From contig QNQO01009147.1 in the NCBI GenBank assembly GCA_003290165.1, positions 1 through 64,000 of the forward strand: DNA of 64,000 nucleotides, in the 5' to 3' direction. Position numbers and translations under genes: made by a program. Source of the stretch: Berberis thunbergii. Its lineage: Eukaryota > Streptophyta > Magnoliopsida > Ranunculales > Berberidaceae. Below, piece after piece: positions 11,996 to 24,406 of this stretch. Below the pieces are notes generated by a model that made no database searches, had not been told where the DNA came from, and saw nothing but the letters and a program-made list of their open reading frames with translations. Numbering within the stretch: position 1 is the stretch's first letter; each line of letters starts with the position of its first letter.

Positions 11996-13445
11996 TGGTT
12001 TTTTACATCCCCTTTACCTTTTTATTAGTATTTAGTTGTGCTTAAAGTTAATTAAATGCCTCTATTTGTCTCGAATTTGATTATTGTCGCGGAATTCAAG
12101 AAATTTGGGAAATTTGATACAATTTCCCATAAATATGCATGACAAAGGGAAACTGGAGAAATTATGAAATCAATGCAAAGTACGAAATTTGAGGCATTTG
12201 GGCATGTTCATGGCACATGTAGATCAAGAGTTTCATTTCAAGATCATATTATGAAAGTTGAGATTTAATTCAAATTAGTGGCATTTTACGATGGATACAC
12301 GTGGCAAGTTTCAATATGAGAACTTCAATTATGGAGTGTGCATTCAACAAGACAAATAAAACATCAACTCAAATATATTCCAAGGATAAAATCATATTCC
12401 TCTGAGTTTTGTCTCACAATGGACACATGTGCAAATGTATCTATCTCCAATTAAGACCCTTTTGATGTATCTATCCTTAATTATGGCTCCGCTAATTTTA
12501 TATGATATGATTTAGAGTATAATCAAGGGATTTGTGAGATTTTTCTCATTTTTGCTTTAGAGGATAACACTATAAATAGACTCTCAAACTCTTTGAGAGC
12601 TACTCATCTCATATACATTTCAAACATCTCTTAGCTCTAGCATAACTTAATTAATTTTTGTCTTTTGTTTAAGCATTTGTTCAAGTCAAGTTTATTATAT
12701 GTAAGTTTTATATTTTGAATTTAATAAAAAAATATAATTTTTAATTCATTAGTTTATTTTTTAATTTAATTAGTTTACTTTCTCTTCTCTCCCCCCCCCC
12801 CCCCCCTAATTCATCATAATGAAAATGGTAGGCTAAAGATTGACAATAATGGATTATGCGAAATGGAGATAAAAATTTGGAAACAAGAATTATACTTTTT
12901 TATAGTTATTTAATATTTCGTAAATTATAACCATTTATTGAAAAATTGTCATCGAAAGAAGGGTAGATTAATGATGGTCAAGTAGTTTCTTTTATCGCCG
13001 AAAGAAGTAAGTGAAATTCTATATTAGAAATGAATTTTCTTTTGAGTAATGGTCTTGAATTAAAAATTAAAGAAATTTGTGCAAGTGTTAAAAAAATACT
13101 TACAAAAATGTGCTAATATTTCATTTTTACAAAGCTAACAGGTGGATTCTTCAATCATTAAGACCTTTATTTTAATTGGTTAAAATTGTTTAGTAATTTT
13201 CATCATAAATTTTCAATCAAATTTTGTTTAAAAAAATTTAACAGTTTCCCTTTCTCCAAATCTTATTTTTATCATTTCCATTCTTTCCACAAATGTTTTA
13301 TTTTATTTGATCTTCTAAAGTGTTTTTTAAAATTTCGAGCTAGAATCCATTTAACTTGGTAAATATGACGATAGCTCCTACAAACCAGTTTACTTGTATT
13401 TTTCTTAGAAATTCGCAGTTAAATTGATAAGAAGGGAATAAAACA
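11996..13445 (+). repeat. Long diverged repeat, copy B; candidate 3' LTR
   Basis: Paralogue of 1,041-3,242 without the MITE. It preserves a clearer promoter: a TATAAATA box at about 12,571 followed by CTCTCAAACTCTT, then AATAAA-like sequence near 12,723 and the poly-C tract at 12,791-12,806. The 5 bp after 13,445 (AACAA) resemble the 5 bp before copy A (AACAT), which is weak support for a common insertion. Copies A and B have diverged a lot, so any shared insertion is old. Confidence 0.55.
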
Positions 13446-16400
13446 AACAAAAAAAGCGTTTTTGTTTCAATGTGTTATGTGTATCTTGTACTATATCGGT
13501 TTCAACTGTCTCAATCGCTAGATGTCATTGTCTGTCTGAATGGATCGGTCATTGGTCATAAGCAAGAATTCGCTAATAGGCACAAGAAGGCAAATCATTA
13601 GTAATATAATAGGCGCAACACTTTCATTCAAAAAAAAATTGCTTAATTTGTATTAAATAGGATATCGTATATGCAACCGGTCCATGAATTCGTGTTTTTC
13701 AATATGTCTCCTCTCTTGCAGATCCTCTAGCCAGTAGCTGGAATCTCTCATTTTTCAATTGCCATAATCGGTCTTTTGGTAACGCTCCTTAACCAATCCA
13801 GATGCCAGTCCTTCCTTCTGTTATGAGTGAATTTTGTAGGGGAACCTGTGGCTAGATTGAATCCCTAAGAGTAATTAAGGACAAAACAAAGTAATGGCTT
13901 CAAAAAAGGGAGGTGGGCAGGGAAGGAAGCAAGAACACACCTAGGCAGGAAAAAAAAAACACTTGGATCCATGAATATAGGATTATAACCCCTGCACTGT
14001 AACCCTCCAACAATAAAAAAATTAAAAAAAAAAAAAATAGTACAAGACAGTGTTGTAAATGAGCATGTCCATGTTTGTCAGGGGAAAGCCATCTTTAGGA
14101 CAACTTTATTAAAGTCGCAATTCAAAAATCAACTGATACTCTGATTTTTCCGTTCCTAGTCGTCATGTGAAAGAAACGCAAAATATTTTTATATTATTCC
14201 TTGAGAGTGTGTCCAGTACCACCAGTACTTCAAATGCACTTCCTTCGCCTTCCAAAGTCATTAGTAGTGAAAAACTCACTTCAATCGTGAATTCTCTGTT
14301 GGAATCTTCTTTGTAAAAGAGGTAGTATACCAAGCTCAACGCCCTAATAAAACTTAATGCTCAGTATGCTACCCATAAAGAGGTAGTCTTTCAACTTACT
14401 TTAGATTAGAAGGCCCTCAGAGATGTCAAAATTCTTAGACTTTGTTCTTTTCGTGAGTTATATAAATATTTACCATCCATTTTTTTCTTGGATTTGAGTT
14501 GGAATTGCAATTTCCAGTATGGAATTCCATCCCGGCCGAAAATGGTTCTAAGTGTGAATCATAAGGCTATTTTGAGTGACGGGTACCCTTAAAAGGCTCT
14601 TCACTCACCCAGAGCTCACCTCCTTCAACTCGCTTAGAGAGATGTTCTCCTCTTTCATAGCTTGTTATAGAGTCCACGCTACCTCCCGATCCTGGATGCA
14701 TTTCAGACTTGCGAGTTATCCCTATCCTCTTCCTCTTGGAAGTTTTTCCTAGGTAAATAAAGTATGACTTCACAAATATTTTTTTCTTCGTAAGAAAACT
14801 AGGCTCACGCAAAGTACGGTCTAACCATAAAAAATAGGGTAAACAGGAAGTGTTCTGCTTCTCCATCAAGATAGAGTATAAAAAAATCCATTCTATTAAA
14901 TGACCGGTTTCATTACCTTTCTTTTCAATGAACGACTGGTTGAGCTTAAAGTAGATAGATTAACATCTCCCACGCTTTTCTTTTATTTGCTTCTTTCGGA
15001 TCTGGTATGCTCCACATGTACCAGTTGAGTCTTTTTCTATATGAAGAGAAGGAATGTCTGCTCAATTAGGAAAGAATGCCTTGTTCGGGAAAGATCAATT
15101 ATTTGACCTAATTTAGTAGTAGTTTCCATGCTCCCCAACTATTGATGCACGATCATTCTTAAAGAAAATGAGACCTCTCGTCTATGTCTTTGGCTGATCA
15201 ACACCAATTGCAATTCAAGTTATACTAGGACCGACTTTCTATTTTACACCACATCCATCCTAGCTAACCCAAGTATTGGAGGGGGAAAAAACCTAGGCTA
15301 ATAAGATTCAAGAAATTTTGAAACCATAACCACTCGGGTGAGTATGAGTAACCTGCAATTGATGGAATTAATAAATGTGATGATTTACCTATGACTGAGT
15401 GATTGGAACCATACCATGCCTATGTTTATAGACTTGGAGGAAGACATATTCTTTTGCATCTTACTGTCCTTTAGCATTCATTGTTTTTTGGTTGGATTCT
15501 TGTTGAATTTTACTATTTTATTCCATTGCTATTGAAATCCTTGGTTGATTCTTGTTTGCATTGAATTGTTTGTGAAATTTCGGCTGTTTAGCTTTGATCT
15601 TCATGCTTTATAAGCTCCGTGATCTTTTGGTTATAGCATACATGTTCTTAGCATGTTTTTATTCTCTTTATGTTGTTTCCAATATGCATGGACTGATTCG
15701 ATTGGAATTTGTACATAATGCACATTTCCATCACATATGTATCTATTTTGCTAATATGTGCTTATTTTGGCCATTTTTAGATTGGATCATTCATTTAGGG
15801 GGAGTGATCCATATGGATTGCATATCTTCTCATTTTTTTGTTGTCTTTTCTACAGGTGAGTAGAAGGATCCGAGTAGGCTTCCAAGTTTGCAAACTTTGG
15901 TTTAGCCATCCCAGACTTTGTACTCAGATTACTGCTCAGAGGACTTCAGCAGGCATAGCTTGGTGTGATGGGCATGGCAAGCCTCGCATTACGCGCTTGG
16001 ACCTTGTTTGCTATGATGATGGCTATTTTCTTTCCTATCATTATCATCATTTTTGTTGATGTCAGTTGCCTTTTCTCGTTTTGTAGTGTTTTGTCCTGGA
16101 TCTGTTCATGATTGCTCACTTTTGGTAGTACTATTGTGATCGTACATGAACAGTTTCTAGTTTCTAGGTTTTAGATTTGTTACCTTTGGTTAGGCTTGTT
16201 ATTTATAAACACATTGATTTACTAGAAACTTTTATGCGATTTGTTCATGTCTGATCATATTTTATGTATTTTGGTTCATTACTTGTACTGAAATTATCGT
16301 TGATAAACACGTTTCGTATCATTTTTAGGACTATACGAAGTACTTTATTGCTTTTCGCAAATGTGCACTTTCTGATCATTATACTAGTGTCCCTTTGATT

Positions 16401-17469
16401 TTTTGACATTAAAGGGGGAGTAATAGTATTTTCCAGATGAGATAATCAGTGGGAGGTGACCCGCCCAACAAGTGGTAGGAGTGAACCTAGCCTAATGGCA
16501 ATCATGGAGTTGTATTGATGGTTCAAGGATTCACAGATTCCCATGGCTGGTATCTAAAAAATCATATTAGTATTATCCAACTTTCCAACTCATACATCTA
16601 GCCTATGGCTCATAGTCCTTCCCCGCTCCCATCGTCATTCATTCAATCCTTGTCGTGACTTTCACATAGATTCATTCTGGGTTATGCGATTAACCATTCA
16701 CTTGGTTAGTTAGTCGTGGACAACTTTTCTATGAAAAAAAAATGAAAGAGCCAAGACTTAAGGACATGGAACAATATATCACCATTCTTATGTTTCGAGC
16801 AAGTCGATAAGGGGTAAGAGGTGTCACCCAGGGGACAGGGGTCCTACTATGATAGGCGTGTTGGCCTTGGAAGAGAAAACATGATGCCATTTTATTGGTG
16901 CAACCGTCAAATCTTACATTTCCTTGCATCAGATTTATGTTTCCTAATCAGTAAGGCGAAAGGGTGCCTAAATCAGTTCGTCAGCATAAAACTTTCACCT
17001 CCAGTATCGCATGTTATGGAAAAAGCATGGTCATAGTTCACTGATAAGTTACTTTTCGTTCTTAAGTACTTTTAGCCTATCATATAAAGGCGAGGGAATC
17101 GAGAAAAGTTCTTGTAGGTCTACCCCCAAACTTTTAGCTTCTACTAATCCTTACCAGCCAACTTCTTCGATTGATCGAGTCAGTAGTAAGCTACGACTTT
17201 CTTTAAGCCCTGGTTGTTTGAATTCTTAGAAAACCGATATCTACCATTCTAGCTCCTCATTAATAAAGGAGTAATTGCCTATTCATCCTGGCATTCTCCT
17301 CCTCCGTCATCCACATTCAGGTACATAAATCTTTTCATAAGTCCAAAAGTTTTGGGTCCCAGTAAGTAGCTCTCCCTTAATCTTAAGGAACACTTTTGTC
17401 ATGCAGCTCTTCACGAGATTGCATAACCTATCTCCCTTTCGAGTTAAATCAGTAACTTGTGCAAACTTC
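13446..17469. other. Unassigned region, about 4 kb
   Basis: I find no protein domain on either strand. Base composition changes within it: 14,520-15,200 and 16,800-17,350 look less AT-rich than the surroundings and could be organellar or old transposon sequence. Around 15,790 and 16,412 there are GGGGGAGTGAT/AAAGGGGGAGTAAT purine tracts of the kind that precede 3' LTRs of Copia elements, without a matching LTR that I can define. Confidence 0.3.
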
Positions 17470-18190
17470 CTTACTTTCCTTCTTAAAGGATCATGTTTTA
17501 TGCGACCCTGTTAACATTAGGTAAGGGATTGAAAGCAAGGATTTGGGTTCGAATTCCAGAGTAAGACTCATTCAGACCCATGAGAAATTCAAACACCTTT
17601 TCATCTTGTTGGTATTGAATCAAGTCTCTAACTACACCACAATTGCAAGTTGTTAAAGTAACTAATGATGCCAATTCATCCCAATACCCTTTGAGAATGG
17701 TGTAATAGGATTAAATTGTCATCTGATCTTGTGAAAATTTAGAAATAGCGTCCTTAAGGTGATAGATTTGAGATGCCTTCTTTTGAGAGCACATTTCCTT
17801 GAAGTTGTCTCAAACGTCTTTTTGTGTCCAAATAAATTACATTATTTGTCAAATCATTTGAGACAACTTTCCATATCAATGGAAAAACCATCGTGTTGCA
17901 TCATTTCCATGCCACAAGGTCTTCTAAAGTACTTGCTGGTTTAGGAATAAATCCATCAATGTAGCCGAGTTTGTTTTTTGGCTGAAAGTGCAGTGATCAT
18001 ATCACGACTCTATGTAGGATAATTCTCACCAGTAAGTAATTGTAAAACTAGGATCATTCCAAGATTGTCTAACTGGTGAAAAAATAGTGGTGATGAGGTT
18101 TGATTAGATGCATTTGTTGATAAAACATAGTGATCAGAAATAGCTCAATCGAAAAAATAGTGGAATGTTTGGATAATCCATAGGTATGCT
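17470..18190 (-). pseudogene. Copia-type retrotransposon gag relic
   Basis: Minus strand reads PKPAS...DLVAW, then WDNFKEMCSQKKASQIYHL, then KDAISKFSQDQMTI, SYYTILKGYWDELASL, CNCGVVRDLIQYQQDEKV and FEFLMGLNESYSGIRTQIL. This is the Copia gag pattern (xxIWDDLKERFSQ..., LKGLWDEL, Q-DERVMxFLMGLNDSY). Several stops interrupt it. A primer-binding-site-like TGGTATTAGAGC lies just upstream at about 18,192-18,205. Confidence 0.85.
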
Positions 18191-18207
18191 CTAATACCAT
18201 GATAAAT
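18191..18207 (-). other. Primer-binding site, tRNA-Met-like
   Basis: On the minus strand ATGGTATTAGAGC, one change from the initiator tRNA-Met complement TGGTATCAGAGC used by Copia elements, placed directly upstream of the gag relic. Confidence 0.7.
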
Positions 18208-18951
18208 TAACACATCTCTAAAAGCTCGAAATGTAGATAGGGCAAATCCAATCACATATCAAGGGGGAGCGAGAGCAGGCTCATGGGCAACATATATCGA
18301 TGGATACCAATCATACAATTACACCGTAAATTCACACGGTACTACCGTGGATAAGCACATGGGAAATTTAGGCTCATGGATAATTGGAGTGGGCTTAATA
18401 TTATTCCAAAACTCCCACTCAGAGCAAGCGCGAGAAAAAAAATAAAATTCTTACAACGATTGCACTAAATGGGACTCAAACTCACAAACTCCGAGGACCA
18501 ATGCTTTGATACCATGAACAACTAGTAGAAATGGCAAGATTGATGTGTTTATTGCATTGATCTTGTGTACATTTATTTAAGTTACATAGGTATACTTCAA
18601 GGGATCTAAATACTTGAATGAAGGGAATTCTCTTGAGGTATGGGGAAGAATATCTAAACATAGAAAAGAATAAATCTGTAGAATTAAGCAAACTAAAAAA
18701 GATATGTGAGATGATCTTGTGTAGAGGATCATGTCCGCCAATTTCTTACTTGACAAGCCAATTTGTGTTGTACTTTGCAATAGAATGATATTGTACTGGC
18801 GCAAGCACCAAATGCATTTCATGTTTGATGGCTTTGGTATTTCTTCAATTCCTTTAAAAGGGACAATGGGTAGGTGGATCCGATGGTCGAAATAGATAGA
18901 GCTTATAAGCCTATTTAATGGGTAAGAAATCGTCAGAATAAAGAATAACAA
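18208..18951 (-). repeat. Copia LTR relics, two overlapping insertions
   Basis: A second PBS-like motif, TGGTATCAAAGC, lies at about 18,500-18,512 (minus strand), 300 bp upstream of the first. The sequence between them (18,210-18,495) has the CTCCCACT-type LTR character. Two PBS motifs in one orientation suggest two Copia 5' ends in series. LTR outer boundaries are not resolved. Confidence 0.5.
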
Positions 18952-19241
18952 CTAGTAGCATTCAAATTCTGGAGTAGAAAAGAAGTGAACTTTGAAAAGC
19001 TCTGCAATGAACGGTAATGGAATGAAATTCCATGATTGTGCATTCAATCCTTTATGAATCGACTCATTGTTATGCTCCATGAAAGTATCACCTAATTTCC
19101 TTCATGTTCGTAAAAAATTGAGCTTAAATCTCAAATACACAATGAAGATATAGATCATGTTGATAGTGGTAGGAATAGAACCCGAGCTTTGGGGAGCTTT
19201 TAAATAATCTATTTCCAAAGGACCAAAAAATAAATATCATA
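18952..19241. other. Non-coding stretch
   Basis: AT-rich sequence with no recognisable feature. Confidence 0.4.
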
Positions 19242-19400
19242 GGGCATGTTTGGTTGCACAGAAAATAGACATGGAAATTGAAACTGTTTCCGTGAATTCG
19301 ATTCCAAGGCCTCCCCCTAGGACTTGGATTCCCATTAGTAGTGGGAAAACAGTCTTATGAAGAATTGATTTTCTATTAGTAAGTAGACAACCAAACAGCG
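19242..19400. mobile_element. Possible small hAT-type MITE
   Basis: Ends GGGCATGTTTGGTTG and CAACCAAACAGCG are inverted relatives, the GCATGTTTGGTTG type common in plant hAT MITEs. I could not define a matching 8-bp target duplication. Confidence 0.4.
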
Positions 19401-19415
19401 AAAATTTGCATAACA

Positions 19416-19418
19416 AGG
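19416..19418. repeat. Target-site duplication of CACTA-I (left), AGG
   Basis: AGG, repeated at 52,088-52,090 immediately after the right terminus. Confidence 0.8.
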
Positions 19419-19640
19419 CACTACAACAAAAAGCCCATTAATAGCGTTTCAAAAACGCTACGGTAGGATACCATGGCGTTTTAGAAAACGCTATATCTGC
19501 CGGAGCTATAATAGACCCAGGTCTATTATAGCGTTTTTAAAACGCTATAGTAAGTTGGCCTTTTATCAGAAACGCTATTGTAGACTCTGCCATAGCGTTT
19601 CAAAAACGCTTTGAAACGCTATGGTAGGTATACATAGCAA
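19419..19640. repeat. CACTA-I left subterminal repeats
   Basis: At least six copies of a palindromic unit close to TAGCGTTTCAAAAACGCTA, in both orientations, within 220 bp of the terminus. Such arrays are the transposase-binding regions of CACTA elements. Confidence 0.85.
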
Positions 19641-19653
19641 TTTTTTTTTTTTT

Positions 19654-19700
19654 GCTATCAAATGACTTTTTATTACATCTTATAAGTTTTATTTCTAGAA
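19654..19700 (-). terminator. Conserved 3' module with polyadenylation-like signal (CACTA-I)
   Basis: This 47-bp segment recurs exactly, in reverse complement, at 38,227-38,273 in CACTA-III, and its inner part recurs in CACTA-II at 24,819-24,847. On the minus strand it reads AAATAAAACTTATAAG then GTAATAAAAAG, so it offers AATAAA-like signals at the end where the captured genes' transcription would stop. Confidence 0.6.
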
Positions 19701-20079
19701 CTTCACACAATGTATCCAAATAGATCATGTTCGCTGTAGTCCACTAGACTAAAGAAACAAAACCAATATTGGAATTTCTTCATAGACAAAGCAACATAGT
19801 GTATAAGCATTTAATAACAATGAGGAGATGGCCATAAAGCATTAATTTCAATCAGAAACTACCTAAGCTTCATTCATAAATCAGATCCAACAAATACAAG
19901 AGGAAGAAGAGCTTCAGGCACCACCTTACCCACTGAATGTGGATTGAACAAAGAAGTATAAACTATCTTAAAACACCTATTTTTGTGGGAAATAAACTAA
20001 GAATCACTGGATGAAAACCAGAACTTGGTCAGACAATTTTCAGGAGAAGAGTCAAAAATCAAAATTCCTTAGGATTTCA

Positions 20080-21960
20080 ACCTGAAATGCTTCTGTAATA
20101 GATGAAGAAACAGTTTTCTCAACAACTGGTGTGATGAGACGAGCTACAGCCTGCTCAAATACAGCAAGTTCCTTCTTCAGTATTTTCTCATGTTTGGCAT
20201 TCTCTTTTTGGAAACGGGCCCATAAAGCATCGGTGTTGGCCTTGATGGCTTTCTCCATGCTGCGGCCCAAGGCTGCCTCTACTATTTTACCTTCTTTGGT
20301 AACCGGGGTAGACACCATTGCCATTTGTTTTTGCAAATCCTTTTGCATGGTGAATAGCTGCAAACATAACAAATAGACAAGTTTACCTGGAATACGATTT
20401 ATGAAAGAGAGCTTAAGGAAAACATATTGACAAAATAATATCTCACCAACAATAAAAGTAATAATAACAATAGTAATCACTAAATGAATGAATAAATAAA
20501 TATGTCTAAACAATGAGAAAACGTACCTCAAATGAATAATATATAATTCCTACCCATGGTCTCGTCACTGTTTCATTGTTTTGCAATAACGATCCAAGTA
20601 AAATAGCTATTAAATAAACAAACTGTCGTACATTCATATGTAAAATTCAAACTTTTTGAAACTTACAGATTCATATCTCACATTTTCACAGAGACATAGT
20701 TTGATAGATATAGCTGCATTTGATGATAGTGAAGCTTTCAAAACCTAGACATACTCCTTGCAAGTAGCAATGAAATTAAGTAATTGACTTAAGACAAGAT
20801 ATACAAGTTCATTTTGAGGTTCAACGTGATACTGTGATACATGCCTTTCCATGAAGTATTTGACACAAAACTACTTTTCCAACTAGCTCTTTCAAAACAA
20901 ATGGAAAGAGAACTTTAACGAGTTCTCATATATGGATAAACATGACACTGTACTTACATTGTTTTTCCGTCATGTATCCATTCAAATACAAAGATTAAGG
21001 GCATAAACCAAAATGAATCAAGTATGTCACTGACCAGTGATTGGCTTCTACTGTTGAGGTTGCCCATCTATCAAATTCAGATGTCTTCTGAGCTTGACAA
21101 TATGACTTTGAACCTGTCACAGCCAAAACGCACAAAAGAAAGAAACAGTCATACCATATTGTGACTGGTTTCTCAATATAGAAGCATATCCCTTTATCAA
21201 ACTTTGCAGAATGGCGTACCAAAAATACTGTATCATATTAAAAGTAGTAGAAGAAAGAATTTAATAGTGGGACAATGGGTATGTAAGAGTAAGTGATTAC
21301 GTGGTTGAGTGTCCCCTGTATAGAAATAATCTGAGAAGACACAAGCTCCAAAGAAGAAACAATCGGAGTGCTACCAGGCACATTGGAAGAACCTGTGGGA
21401 CTGCATATCCTCGGAGATGGAGAAGACAGCCCGATACTTGAGAGATTAAACCCTTTTGCTTGTCAACTTTTGAAGCTGATGTAGTGGGTTGTTGAACTGT
21501 TGTTGCAGCATCCAATTCAGAAACCTTGCCAAGAACATTTTTTCTAGCATCCTGCATTTCTTCCTCACTGGCTCTTGGAGGCTGGTCCAATGCTTCAAAT
21601 GCCCTAGCATCATTAACTTGTTTCTTCTCAGAACTTAACATTTCAGTAGACAATGCACTACATTCTTTGGCCATACCAAGAATTTCGACTAAGTTAAACT
21701 ATGAGTACAAGTACCTGTCGATGTTTCTGACCCATAAAAGGGTCATTCCACAAAAAAATTAAACAAAGGAAACAAAAATACCTTATCAGAATTGTTTTTG
21801 GTAAGCACTGCTCCAACAAGCTTTGGGGCTTTGCTGCTTTCCTAAATGAACTTCTTCATCAACAAGAGCTAGCATAGGATGGTGATCATCTGTATCAGGT
21901 GAAGTATTATTACATGACTGATCATCAGATTTTCTTTGCATGACACAGATGTCTAAAACA
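20080..21960 (-). pseudogene. EDC4/VARICOSE-like fragment captured in CACTA-I
   Basis: EDC4 (VARICOSE in plants) is the scaffold of the mRNA-decapping complex in processing bodies. The exon at 20,362-20,080 (minus) encodes TMQKDLQKQMAMVSTPV, then ALGRSMEKAIKANTDALWAR and FQKENAKHEKI, ending with VVEKTVSSSITEAFQ, the conserved C-terminal EDC4 segment (about M.KEMQKQ..., LGR..EK..KANTDALWAR...E..K, E...SSAI..AFQ). It is bounded by TTTGCAG acceptor and CAG/GT donor sequences. The upstream exon region 21,674-21,297 encodes a serine/threonine-rich linker ending SLELVSSQIISIQGTLN, which fits directly onto the next exon. The N-terminal WD40 part is absent, so this is a partial copy with introns retained. 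Confidence 0.8.
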
Positions 21961-22015
21961 ATAGCATGTCAGCTAAAAGGTTAACCACATGAGGTAGAAA
22001 TCATGAGCACTTACA

Positions 22016-22800
22016 GCCAAGGATCATCTCCAACAAGCATCATATCATCTTCATTATCAGTAAACACCACCTGCCAGTTTTTGTTGTTAGCCATCAACTC
22101 GCCATTGAAGTCGAACATCTTGTCTAATTCAGCAATCAGTTCATCATAGTCCTTAAACTTGGTAAGGTCCAGAGACCTGCCAAGAGCAACCCTTGTTTGT
22201 GAACCTGAATTAAACAACTTCAGTACGAAGACTTCATACATTGAGACCAGTAATATAAAAATTGAATTCATCAAAACAAACCTTGGTGCAACTTCTGGTT
22301 GAACTGCCCTGGGTTTTGCCCGGAACATCTCTTGAACGCTGTTGACAAGCTAGTGAAGGCCTCTCAGGCTCATTTCGAACAAGATCGGTAGACTTTGAGC
22401 CCTTTGATGACTCTAATTGTTCATCAGACTCTTGAGCGTGTGAATGGTTCAAAACAGGATGGATATTGCTTTCTTGCTCAAATTGTATATTTGTATTAGA
22501 CTGTGCTGCCTCTGAAACAACTGGGTTCCTGATTAGTGAAAAATCCAAATGGATGGTAACTGCTCCTGACTTAACATTGAAGGTTGTGGTCTTCCTCCTC
22601 TAGTGTGGTGTGTAGTCTCAGAGTGTGATGGCGAGAGCATTGGCATCACCCAGCTACTAGGCTGTTCCACCCTGAGATTATGCTCAATGGAGTAGCCACC
22701 AAACCCACCATACCTATTAGAACCAGATTTCTGATAATCATTTGTTTGTGATGTTTTCATGCCAGAATCCAACATATTTAATGGACTAGTATTCATCATA
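22016..22800 (-). pseudogene. Auxin response factor (ARF2-like) C-terminal fragment captured in CACTA-I
   Basis: ARFs are DNA-binding transcription factors whose C-terminal PB1 domain pairs with Aux/IAA repressors. The minus strand encodes a variable middle region ending RDVPGKTQGSSTRSCTK, then after an intron the PB1 start VALGRSLDLTKFKDYDELI, AELDKMFDFNGELM and the acidic OPCA-like DNEDDMMLVGDDPW. That order and wording match the ARF2 clade. The B3 DNA-binding domain is absent. A one-base deletion near 22,188 (VHKQG-IALGR becomes out of frame) and a frame change near 22,545 break it. It lies just upstream of the EDC4 fragment in the same orientation. Confidence 0.88.
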
Positions 22801-23330
22801 GGCCATGATCCCGCATAGAATTTCCCTTCAGATCTCTCATCCTAGTAGCCAGCTCGTCCAATACTGAGTAAATCATATCAAATGTTAGTTGTCCACGATT
22901 CCAAACTTGTGAACTTGGTTCTTAATTCAATTAAACTGAAACCTTGAATCTTGTTTACGTTCTTAATTCAATCCAACTTGATTTAGAAAGTACTTGTACA
23001 ACATTTTTTTTATTTAGTCTACTAGAGGCTCTATTTATTTCAATCTAAATCTTATATAGCAAAATAAGTAAATGCAAACAAAGAACTACTTTGTAGGATT
23101 CTGAAATTAGCGGATTTAAATGACGAGCGGATTCGATCAACCTCTCCAAGTTAAATTTTTGCCTTTTGTTCTCAGGAACACTAAAATTCACAAAAAGAAC
23201 AAACATCAATAAGTATCCTGGCCTACAGGAACAAGTATCAAGTGATTTCTTGCAATTAAAAAACAATTCAATCTCTGCATATACTACCATACCCATTGAT
23301 TTCCTTAATAGTCTCACACACGCATTATAG
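22801..23330. other. Unassigned interior of CACTA-I
   Basis: No domain recognised. May hold intron sequence of the neighbouring captured fragments. Confidence 0.35.
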
Positions 23331-23334
23331 CTGT

Positions 23335-23690
23335 TGAATCAGCATCTCGCATATATGAAGAAATACGCCTAAAATTAGCAGGCATTGAAAAGGAAGTAAT
23401 TGACTCAGCTGCAAATAGAAAAAAATTTCAATGCATGGAACTCACACGTGCAATTTCGCCTGGAAGCACCAATCTACTGCAGCTGGTCCAAGCCACACGT
23501 AGGCTGGTGAAAAGTCAGCAAAAATGGGTCTCTTCAAGGTGCACTAGAGGGCCATGGAGCTATTTTAAGATATGAACATGGTGTAGTCATAACAGCATGT
23601 GCAGGATCATCGCCTGGACACTCTATAATTATGCACGAACTGCATGGTATCGAAGCTGTCCTTAATATGATCTGATGGAAAAACACTGTA
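23335..23690 (+). pseudogene. Unidentified captured exon(s)
   Basis: The plus strand has a continuous frame with exon-like residues: SRIYEEIRLKLAGIEKEV then KKFQCMELTRAISPGSTNLL and ATRRLVKSQQKW, followed by EGHGAILRYEHGVVITACAG and SPGHSIIMHELHGIEAVL. It reads like real protein (balanced composition, no low complexity) but I do not recognise the family. It is on the strand opposite to the ARF2 and EDC4 fragments. Confidence 0.4.
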
Positions 23691-24403
23691 TCAATAAGGC
23701 TATTTTCATCAATGACCCAGCATATGCCTTGTCCATTCTCACAAGGAATGAAGTTACTCCATGGGAGGCTATTGCTTTTGCAATATATTTGACATTGCAA
23801 AGTAATATGACATGTACATAAACATAGATACCAAGGGAGAGAAAAAAAAGATGGAGTAACTAATCTACATTAATGCCGTACCAACGTTACTAATAATGTT
23901 AAGTACCTAACAAATGCCCATGACATTGCAACTAAATGTGGACCAATTAAGTGCACAGCAGCCATTAGGACTATCCAAATAGGTGCTTACTCATGTACCA
24001 AACATGTAAATACCACGTTTCAATGACAAAGTACACACCAGCCATTAAGACTATCCAAATATATGTGACATATCTTTGAGAAAAGGATGTGGGGAAGCCC
24101 AATGCCCAATAATTTATGGACCTGACAAACTGAAAAGCAAACACAATTTTCATAGAAAGGGCACCATCCACACTCGTTTTTGCCAGCTAACTCTGCTCTT
24201 CCAACTGCTACAGAAGCTTTAGTGATAAGGAGTGACCAGTTCCTTCATAACCAAAAGAACAAATGCTGCAGAATCTAATTAAACTGAAATGAAAACAAGT
24301 TAATTTAGATGGTTTAATGAAATATAAATGGTCTGATATAAAAAATCAGTACATCACTATCAAGTTGATCCTACTACTAAGTTACACCATAGGTGGGACC
24401 ATC

Positions 24404-24406
24404 CAT
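24404..24406. repeat. Target-site duplication of CACTA-II (left), CAT
   Basis: CAT, repeated at 48,907-48,909. Confidence 0.85.
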
